This document shows positions 8,735 through 12,730 of a stretch of DNA of 12,730 nt, piece after piece (position 1 is the first letter of the stretch; each line of letters opens with the position of its first letter). The DNA is from Ilumatobacteraceae bacterium (lineage in GTDB: Bacteria; Actinomycetota; Acidimicrobiia; Acidimicrobiales; Ilumatobacteraceae). The position numbers were made by a program, and so were the translations under genes. Location: the NCBI GenBank assembly GCA_023253435.1, contig JALRGJ010000022.1, positions 1 through 12,730 of the forward strand, given 5' to 3'. Under the pieces are notes generated by a model that had not been told where the DNA came from, made no database searches, and saw only the letters and a list, made by a program, of their open reading frames with translations.

Positions 8735-9484
8735 ATGGCTCGTACGCGTAGAAATATTCCAACACCGGTTGAACACTCTGGCTTGCTTGTAGACAATGTT
8801 TCAAAATCGTATGGTGCTGCACCCGCTCTAGACCCCGTGTCATTCAACATTGCACAGGGTGAGAGAGTTGCACTCATTGGTCATAACGGCTCAGGCAAAA
8901 CAACGTTGATTCGTATTGCTGCTGGTCTGTTAGATGCGTCAACAGGTTCTGTACATATTTATGGTCATGCTGCTGGTTCACTTCCTGCACGAGCGTCGTT
9001 AAGTTTTATTGCAGACCAACCCACCTTTTATGACGACCTCACACTGTGGGAACACATGGAATACGTTGCGCGATTGCATGGCGTTGATGACTGGGAGCAA
9101 ACAGCGGCAGATCTCTTAGGTCATGTGGGGCTGTATGACAGAGCCGACGACATGCCCAACAGATTTAGCCGTGGACTGAAACAGAAATCTGCCATTGCTC
9201 TCGGTTTCGTACGACCCTTTGATCTGTTGTTAGTGGACGAGCCGTTTGTCGGCCTCGACGCCGCCGGTAAAGAGGCCTTGCTAGAGCTGTTGGCTCTGGC
9301 CACAGAAAACGGAGCCACTGTGGTGGTTGCCACACATGAGTTGTCCTTTGTCCATACTGTGAGTCGCATTATTGCGTTACGCGATGGTCGCCTTGTCTAT
9401 GACGGCAATACCTCGGGTATTGATGTTGATGGTTTGGTAAGAACCGAGGATCCTGCAGGCGAACATGACGGAGAACGGCACTAG
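8735..9484 (+). CDS. ABC transporter ATP-binding protein
   Basis: A single nucleotide-binding domain of 249 residues: Walker A GHNGSGKTT (49-57), Q-loop Gln95, Walker B LLLVDEP (164-170), D-loop GLDA and switch His201. The signature motif is irregular, FSRGLKQK (144-151) instead of LSGGQQQR, as seen in several ABC-2-type exporter ATPases. It follows the membrane protein gene by 11 bases and presumably energises it. The start ATG has only a weak GAAAG upstream, consistent with translation coupled to the gene before it. Confidence 0.93.
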   Translation: MARTRRNIPTPVEHSGLLVDNVSKSYGAAPALDPVSFNIAQGERVALIGHNGSGKTTLIRIAAGLLDASTGSVHIYGHAAGSLPARASLSFIADQPTFYDDLTLWEHMEYVARLHGVDDWEQTAADLLGHVGLYDRADDMPNRFSRGLKQKSAIALGFVRPFDLLLVDEPFVGLDAAGKEALLELLALATENGATVVVATHELSFVHTVSRIIALRDGRLVYDGNTSGIDVDGLVRTEDPAGEHDGERH

Positions 9485-9493
9485 TCTTTAGGC

Positions 9494-9904
9494 ATGTTCA
9501 CATATGACGTGGTTTCAGAATCAGTCCGTAATCCCCATGAGTTAGCAGCAGAGCTCACCCGCCGCTCACGTGAAGGTTGGGAAGTTGTGCATATTGCCTT
9601 TGATGGTCAGTCGTGGTTTCATGCATTCATTCGCCACTCCGGCAGCGTAGATGTTGCTCCATACCCCACTGCCAAAACAGACCACACTGTCACCACGGTG
9701 AGCCCTGGTGCAGCGCAAGCTCAGCCTGTAACTCCTGCAAGCGCTCCTGCATCTGCAACAACAAGTGCATCAAATATTCCCAACCCCCCTGCTAACTGGT
9801 ATCCAGATCCTTCAGGCAGGTTTGAGCGTCGCTATTGGAACGGATCTAAGTGGACCGAGCATGTGGCAAACGGTCAAAACCAAGCAATCGATCCACCTAA
9901 GTAG
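9494..9904 (+). CDS. DUF4177-like / DUF2510 domain protein
   Basis: A 136-residue protein of unknown function in three parts. Residues 1-50 (FTYDVVSES... REGWEVVHIAFDG) resemble the DUF4177 pattern of a YxVV strand followed by an EGWExV strand. Residues 51-95 are a low-complexity Ala/Pro/Thr/Ser linker. Residues 102-124 (WYPDPSG, RYWNGSKWT) are a clear DUF2510 domain, a short Trp-rich module common in actinobacteria. No signal peptide or membrane helix is visible. It lies 9 bases after the ATPase gene and 8 before the next gene, so it is probably in the same transcript. The DUF4177 match is tentative. Confidence 0.8.
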   Translation: MFTYDVVSESVRNPHELAAELTRRSREGWEVVHIAFDGQSWFHAFIRHSGSVDVAPYPTAKTDHTVTTVSPGAAQAQPVTPASAPASATTSASNIPNPPANWYPDPSGRFERRYWNGSKWTEHVANGQNQAIDPPK

Positions 9905-9912
9905 TCACTGAT

Positions 9913-11463
9913 ATGCAGGCCATTTCTATTGGCCACGCGGGAATTCTTATTCGCACGCGCGGTGTCACCATTGTGTGTGATCCGTGGTTTGTGCCAGCAT
10001 TTTTTGCGTCGTGGTTTGTGTTTCCTCGCAATGATCAATTGCCAGAAGACATCATGCACGATGTCTGCAACCCAGACTTTCTCTATGTGTCTCACTTACA
10101 TGGAGATCACTTTGACGCCTCCTTTCTTGCGGACAAGATGAATAAGGACACCACTGTTCTTCTTCCAGATTTCCCCACACGAGAGTTGGAGCGTGAGTTC
10201 AACAAACTTGGTTTTCGCAAATTTGAACGCACTCTGAATACGCAAGAGCGTGAAGTTGCTCCCGGAGTCACCGTAGCTATTCATGTTGAAACATCCATTA
10301 CAGACGGTCCTGGTGGTGACTCTGCATTGGTAGTGAGTGACGGCGTATCTCGGCTAGTAAATCAAAACGATTGCCGCACTAACGACCTGAATGCATTACG
10401 AGCACATGGCCCTGTTGATTTGCATTGGCTCCAATTCTCGGGCGCTATTTGGTATCCCATGGTGTATGAGATGGACGCCGTAGAGAAGAAGCAATTGTGC
10501 GTGGACAAAGTTGATGCGCAGTTTGCAAGGGCATTGCGATATGTGGAGTCTGTTGGTGCAACAACTGTTGTTCCATCTGCTGGCCCGCCATGTTTCTTAG
10601 ATGAAGATTTATTTGCTCTCAACATGATCACTGGCCAAGAGCCAAGCATCTTCCCCGATCAAACAGAGTTTCAGCGTCGCATGTCTGATGCAGGCAAACT
10701 CAATGCCGCCACCACCATTCCGGGAACTTCTTTCACAGTGATTGGCGGAGCTGTCACGGTGGAGCAACCCATGTCTGGTGAAGAGGTATCTGCCATTTTC
10801 ACCCGCAAAGAAGAGTATTTACGGAAGTATCAGGCCGACTGGGCTACTTGGTTGGCAAATTACAAGGCCACCTGGCCATCGCCTGAAACAGATGTCATTG
10901 GCACATTGAAATTGTGGTGGGAGCCTTTAATGGCAATGGCGCCGAGTGTTCGTCAGGGTATTGGTGGCAATTGTTTGATTAATGCTGGCGATCTTGCCAT
11001 TTTCGTGAACTTCTTCGATGGTGTTGTAGAGACACATGCTGGCCAGGCGTATTCGTATCGATTCGATATTCCACGTGATCTGGTGGAGCATGTTGTTTCA
11101 ACGCGTGCAGTGGACTGGTCTAACTCGTTGTTCTTATCTTGCAGGTTCACCGCCTGGCGCGAGGGCCAATACAACGAGTACCTGTATAACTTCTTGAAGT
11201 CACTTTCTGTAGAGCGCATGACGCGCACAGAGTCTGAAGCGCGTAACAAACTGCAGGGTATTCCTTCAGATGAATCAGATATTGAGATTGGTGACTACGT
11301 AGTGCAACGTAGGTGTCCACACCGAAATGCAGATCTGAGTGTGTTTGGAGAGATCGAAGGCGATCACCTGGTATGCACGTTGCACGGGTGGAAGTTTGAT
11401 CTTGATACGGGGCGTTGTCACAACGCGGCGGAAAAACCCATCCGCATTAAAAAACGCTCGTAG
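9913..11463 (+). CDS. Metallo-beta-lactamase-fold hydrolase with C-terminal Rieske 2Fe-2S domain
   Basis: A 516-residue cytoplasmic protein. The N-terminal MBL domain carries VCDPWF (21-26) and the metal motif SHLHGDHFD (60-68), giving ligands His61, His63, Asp65 and His66; it looks UlaG-like. The C-terminal Rieske domain shows CPH (468-470) and CTLHGW (488-493), a CxH-x17-CxxH spacing that fits 2Fe-2S binding by Cys468, His470, Cys488 and His491. The order is the reverse of CMP-N-acetylneuraminate hydroxylase, in which Rieske comes first. It is probably an oxygenase or redox hydrolase of unknown substrate. The ATG at 9913 is 8 bases after the previous stop with no clear ribosome binding site. 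Confidence 0.88.
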   Translation: MQAISIGHAGILIRTRGVTIVCDPWFVPAFFASWFVFPRNDQLPEDIMHDVCNPDFLYVSHLHGDHFDASFLADKMNKDTTVLLPDFPTRELEREFNKLGFRKFERTLNTQEREVAPGVTVAIHVETSITDGPGGDSALVVSDGVSRLVNQNDCRTNDLNALRAHGPVDLHWLQFSGAIWYPMVYEMDAVEKKQLCVDKVDAQFARALRYVESVGATTVVPSAGPPCFLDEDLFALNMITGQEPSIFPDQTEFQRRMSDAGKLNAATTIPGTSFTVIGGAVTVEQPMSGEEVSAIFTRKEEYLRKYQADWATWLANYKATWPSPETDVIGTLKLWWEPLMAMAPSVRQGIGGNCLINAGDLAIFVNFFDGVVETHAGQAYSYRFDIPRDLVEHVVSTRAVDWSNSLFLSCRFTAWREGQYNEYLYNFLKSLSVERMTRTESEARNKLQGIPSDESDIEIGDYVVQRRCPHRNADLSVFGEIEGDHLVCTLHGWKFDLDTGRCHNAAEKPIRIKKRS

Positions 11464-11490
11464 AACTTTGCGAGTGCTGTACTTGGCGGT

Positions 11491-11519
11491 TTTCCAAGAG
11501 CCAGATTTGTGAGTACACT
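11491..11519 (+). promoter_or_regulatory. Promoter of small RNA 1
   Basis: TTTCCA (11491-11496) and TACACT (11514-11519) are separated by 17 bases. The same TACACT with the same 17-base spacer to an NNNCCA box precedes small RNA 2, and in both cases GACGA begins 8 bases after the last base of TACACT. The repeated geometry is stronger evidence than the individual boxes. Confidence 0.6.
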
Positions 11520-11524
11520 TTTCA

Positions 11525-11605
11525 CCGACGAATCTGACGAAGTAATTTACTTTGTACACCATCAGGTTGAAATGGGCGGCACTTAGGTGTCGCCCATTTT
11601 GTTTT
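11525..11605 (+). ncRNA. Small RNA 1, bipartite complement of the downstream tRNA-like RNA
   Basis: An inferred transcript of about 80 nt, promoter to terminator. Order of elements: 5' segment GACGAATCTGA (11527-11537); a 7-bp hairpin 11537-11543/11549-11555 with loop AATTT; 3' segment CACCATCAGGTTGA (11557-11570); terminator hairpin. The 5' segment pairs 11 of 11 with 11668-11678 and the 3' segment 13 of 14 with 11677-11690, the two sides of the anticodon arm of the tRNA-like RNA. The two segments can also pair with each other (11531-11537 with 11562-11568, one G-U). No start codon with a good ribosome site is present. Not recognised as a known RNA family. Confidence 0.6.
11572..11605 (+). 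terminator. Intrinsic terminator of small RNA 1
   Basis: An 11-bp stem (11572-11582 with 11587-11597, one G-U pair) around a TTAG loop, followed by TTTTGTTTT. The T-tract overlaps the upstream promoter-like box of the tRNA-like gene, so the small RNA and the tRNA-like RNA are most likely separate transcripts. Confidence 0.85.
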
Positions 11606-11631
11606 CCATTTGAGTTCGTCACCTGCACACA
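11603..11631 (+). promoter_or_regulatory. Conserved promoter-like element of tRNA-like gene 1
   Basis: TTTCCATTTG starts at 11603 and GCACAC lies at 11625-11630. The same two boxes occur before tRNA-like gene 2 at exactly the same spacing; in both copies the first box begins 40 bases before the mature 5' end. The sequence between the boxes is not conserved. CACACA is a poor -10 match, so an unusual promoter or another regulatory site is possible. Confidence 0.5.
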
Positions 11632-11642
11632 TTCATTGCGAG

Positions 11643-11714
11643 GCCCTAATGGTGTAGTGGCAGCACATCAGATTCGTCAACCTGATAGTGCCGGTTCGAT
11701 TCCGGCTTGGGGCT
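11643..11714 (+). tRNA. tRNA-like gene 1 with non-canonical anticodon arm
   Basis: Acceptor GCCCTAA/TTGGGGC pairs 7 of 7 (one G-U), U8 is present, the D-arm is GTGT-AGTGGCA-GCAC with the GG pair, and the T-arm GCCGG-TTCGATT-CCGGC is perfect. The discriminator is T and no CCA is encoded; G at -1 could pair with it. The anticodon arm (11668-11685) is abnormal: four pairs TCAG/CTGA, an A-C mismatch, then an 8-nt loop TTCGTCAA. Read conventionally the anticodon would be CGT (Thr) or a four-base CGTC. Alternatively two T-A pairs close a CGTC tetraloop. It may not decode at all. Automated tools could call it Thr, undetermined or pseudo. Confidence 0.7.
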
Positions 11715-11792
11715 CTCACCAAAACAAACGATGAATTCAGCGCTCGTGCTAATTCTTACCCATACTGACGAAACGGGGACACATCAAGTAGT

Positions 11793-11829
11793 CACAGGCG
11801 GTGGAATTGTCCACCGCCTGTGTTTTTAT
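11793..11829 (+). terminator. Intrinsic terminator downstream of tRNA-like gene 1
   Basis: A perfect 12-bp stem, CACAGGCGGTGG (11793-11804) with 11811-11822, loop AATTGT, then TTTTTAT. It works only in the + direction, so it ends a transcript coming from tRNA-like gene 1 (about 80 bases upstream) or from an unrecognised start in between. It lies beside the 3' end of the converging oxygenase gene. Confidence 0.88.
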
Positions 11830-11840
11830 ATTTGAGTTAA

Positions 11841-12440
11841 TCAATAAGAGCGGACGCCCTCAATTGCCATGGGCAATTCGCACCAAATGGTGAGCGAGTA
11901 CTTGACGCCACTCTTTAATGGCTGACTCTCGTGTGGGTGCGTCACCAAACTGGGCCACGCAATTAGATCGCCCACGGGCACCTTCGCATTAGAAAATGAC
12001 TGACGGGGAAACACCAATTCAGCTCCCTCATAGTCGTCATTGAGTTTGATGCTGGCAGACACTTGTGCCACATCATGATGCATGCGGAGCTCTTCTTGCT
12101 CACCCATTGCATAACGAATCACAAAAGCATCTCGGAGGCCGTGATAGTCCACCAAGGGCCACCATTGTTTAATGGCTGGCCACATGCGTGCTCCAATGTC
12201 GTTCTCAACGGCTTCAAATAGGCGTGGAGCGATTGCTGCCAGAGAGATCTCATATCCGGGCACAGGGTCATCATCTTGGGGAGAGAAGCCACCAGCTGCC
12301 TGTGCAGCGCGAATCACCGTGGCACAGAAATCAGGAGTCCAAAAAGGCATCTGCACAATGTCTGGTGCAACAAGAGTTGCCTCTCCGTTTTGTTGTGCTC
12401 CTTGGTAACCCAGGATTGCTTCAAGATTTCCCATATACAT
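11841..12440 (-). CDS. 2-oxoglutarate/Fe(II)-dependent oxygenase (prolyl 4-hydroxylase-like)
   Basis: A 199-residue protein with the double-stranded beta-helix signature: HHD at 121-123 (HxD, iron ligands His121 and Asp123), distal His170 in PHESQPLKSG, and GVKYSL (178-183) where Lys180 takes the place of the Arg that usually binds 2-oxoglutarate (Lys occurs in some prolyl hydroxylases). A conserved VGDLIAWPS segment precedes the distal His. The substrate is unknown. The gene stands alone on the minus strand between the two small RNA/tRNA-like modules. ATG at 12440 or 12434 (sequence starts MYM) are both possible; upstream GAG is weak. Similar oxygenases are frequent in phages and in mobile accessory regions, which would fit this location. 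Confidence 0.85.
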   Translation of the reverse strand: MYMGNLEAILGYQGAQQNGEATLVAPDIVQMPFWTPDFCATVIRAAQAAGGFSPQDDDPVPGYEISLAAIAPRLFEAVENDIGARMWPAIKQWWPLVDYHGLRDAFVIRYAMGEQEELRMHHDVAQVSASIKLNDDYEGAELVFPRQSFSNAKVPVGDLIAWPSLVTHPHESQPLKSGVKYSLTIWCELPMAIEGVRSY

Positions 12441-12486
12441 ATGTTCTCACTCATTAAGCCACGGCGAGTGCTTTAACGAGATCCAA

Positions 12487-12515
12487 TGGCCAGTTATCGG
12501 TATCTCACGTACACT
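12487..12515 (+). promoter_or_regulatory. Promoter of small RNA 2
   Basis: TGGCCA (12487-12492) and TACACT (12510-12515) with a 17-base spacer, the same layout as for small RNA 1. GACGA again begins 8 bases after TACACT, preceded in both copies by ACC. Confidence 0.55.
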
Positions 12516-12519
12516 TTGA

Positions 12520-12608
12520 ACCGACGAGAGCAACCAGATACAAAAATATGTATCTGACAAAACCTTTGCGGAATGAGGCAGTGTCAAGGCACTGCCTCAT
12601 TTTTATTT
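12520..12608 (+). ncRNA. Small RNA 2, bipartite complement of tRNA-like RNA 2
   Basis: Inferred transcript of about 89 nt with the same plan as small RNA 1: 5' segment GACGAGAGCAAC (12523-12534), an upper hairpin CAGATACA/TGTATCTG (12535-12542 with 12549-12556), 3' segment ACCTTTGCG (12562-12570), then the terminator. The 5' segment pairs 11 of 12 with 12680-12691 and the 3' segment 9 of 9 with 12694-12702 of tRNA-like RNA 2. The upper hairpin has no sequence similarity to that of small RNA 1 but keeps position and stem length, which supports the structure. Confidence 0.6.
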
Positions 12609-12609
12609 T
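12572..12609 (+). terminator. Intrinsic terminator of small RNA 2
   Basis: A perfect 12-bp stem (12572-12583 with 12590-12601), loop TCAAGG, followed by a T-rich run (TTTTTATTTT from 12600). It sits at the same place in the module as the terminator of small RNA 1 but has a different stem sequence. Confidence 0.88.
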
Positions 12610-12615
12610 CAAAAG

Positions 12616-12644
12616 TTTCCATTTGTCAGGAAGTAGCGCACACC
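12616..12644 (+). promoter_or_regulatory. Conserved promoter-like element of tRNA-like gene 2
   Basis: TTTCCATTTG starts at 12616 and GCACAC lies at 12638-12643. The spacing to each other and to the tRNA-like 5' end (40 bases from the first box) is identical to copy 1, while the bases between differ. Confidence 0.5.
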
Positions 12645-12655
12645 TTTCAACTGAA

Positions 12656-12727
12656 GCCCTGATGGTGTAACGGCAGCATGTTGCCCTCGTCAACGCAAAG
12701 GTGCCGGTTCGATTCCGGCTTGGGGCT
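12656..12727 (+). tRNA. tRNA-like gene 2 with non-canonical anticodon arm
   Basis: Same plan and length (72 bases) as copy 1. Acceptor GCCCTGA/TTGGGGC pairs throughout with two G-U pairs; D-arm GTGT-AACGGCA-GCAT; the T-arm and 3' strand are identical to copy 1. The anticodon arm (12681-12698) has four pairs TTGC/GCAA, a C-C mismatch and the 8-nt loop CTCGTCAA. The arm stem shares no sequence with copy 1 yet remains paired, which argues against random decay. The base at -1 (A) can pair with the discriminator T. The window ends three bases after the discriminator, in CTC, as in copy 1. Confidence 0.68.
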
Positions 12728-12730
12728 CTC

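Noticed and set aside
11482..11498. CTTGG/CCAAG inverted repeat after the MBL-Rieske gene as its terminator
   Set aside because: The stem is only five base pairs and no T-tract follows.
11527..11605. T-box riboswitch controlling the downstream tRNA-like gene
   Set aside because: GACGA could act like a specifier for the anticodon loop, but there is no stem I architecture and no UGGN antiterminator bulge, and a second promoter-like element follows the terminator.
11275..11628. Minus-strand open frame of 117 codons
   Set aside because: It overlaps the Rieske domain antisense and small RNA 1, has no family features, and its composition is that of a shadow frame.
11552..11734. Plus-strand open frame of 60 codons across the tRNA-like gene 1
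   Set aside because: It runs through a terminator and a structured RNA gene with no ribosome site and no recognisable protein features.
12505..12693. Minus-strand open frame of 62 codons across module 2
   Set aside because: It lies antisense to small RNA 2 and its terminator; the RNA features explain the sequence better.
11643..12727. tRNA-like copies as decayed tRNA pseudogenes or as att-site remnants of an integrated element
   Set aside because: Compensatory stem changes, an invariant loop core and matched small RNAs indicate selection. No integrase gene is visible, although an att function of the shared 3' block cannot be excluded.
11491..12730. CRISPR array or retron
   Set aside because: There are only two dispersed units with no regular short repeats, and no Cas or reverse transcriptase gene is present.

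Overview
The window looks like chromosomal DNA of an actinobacterium with GC near one half, possibly a free-living aquatic lineage. The evidence is a DUF2510 protein (an essentially actinobacterial domain), a VKOR/DsbB-type membrane oxidoreductase paired with a membrane-anchored thioredoxin, GTG starts, and tight 1-4 base gene overlaps. The lineage call is an inference; no rRNA or marker gene is present.

Left part (1-4543, + strand): an operon for a BMP/PnrA-type ABC importer of the nucleoside family. It holds a substrate-binding lipoprotein (5' end cut by the window), a double-domain ATPase, and two permeases whose starts overlap the preceding stops. A strong hairpin lies inside the first codons of the ATPase gene. 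A tRNA-Ser(UGA) gene faces the operon.

Middle (4713-6958, - strand): dsbB-like oxidoreductase, membrane-anchored thioredoxin-like protein and prephenate dehydratase (pheA), read in that order. Divergent from these (7050-11463, + strand) are a multi-pass membrane protein with a partner ABC ATPase, a small DUF4177-like/DUF2510 protein, and a fusion of an N-terminal metallo-beta-lactamase fold with a C-terminal Rieske 2Fe-2S domain.

Right part (11464-12730) is the most unusual region. It holds two copies of a non-coding module, each with (i) a promoter, (ii) a small RNA of about 80-90 nt ending in an intrinsic terminator, (iii) a second conserved promoter-like element, and (iv) a tRNA-like gene. 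The tRNA-like gene has intact acceptor, D and T arms but a non-canonical anticodon arm: a mismatch at the base of an 8-nt loop with invariant CGTC. Each small RNA carries two separated segments complementary to the anticodon arm of the tRNA-like RNA just downstream. The arm sequences differ almost completely between the two copies, and the small RNA segments change with them (11/11 and 13/14 paired positions in copy 1; 11/12 and 9/9 in copy 2). That is copy-specific co-variation between two RNAs. A 2-oxoglutarate/Fe(II) oxygenase gene lies between the modules on the opposite strand. The window ends 3 bases after the second tRNA-like gene, exactly where sequence identity with the first copy is still unbroken, which fits a multi-copy repeat. 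I do not recognise this arrangement as a described system; its function is unknown.
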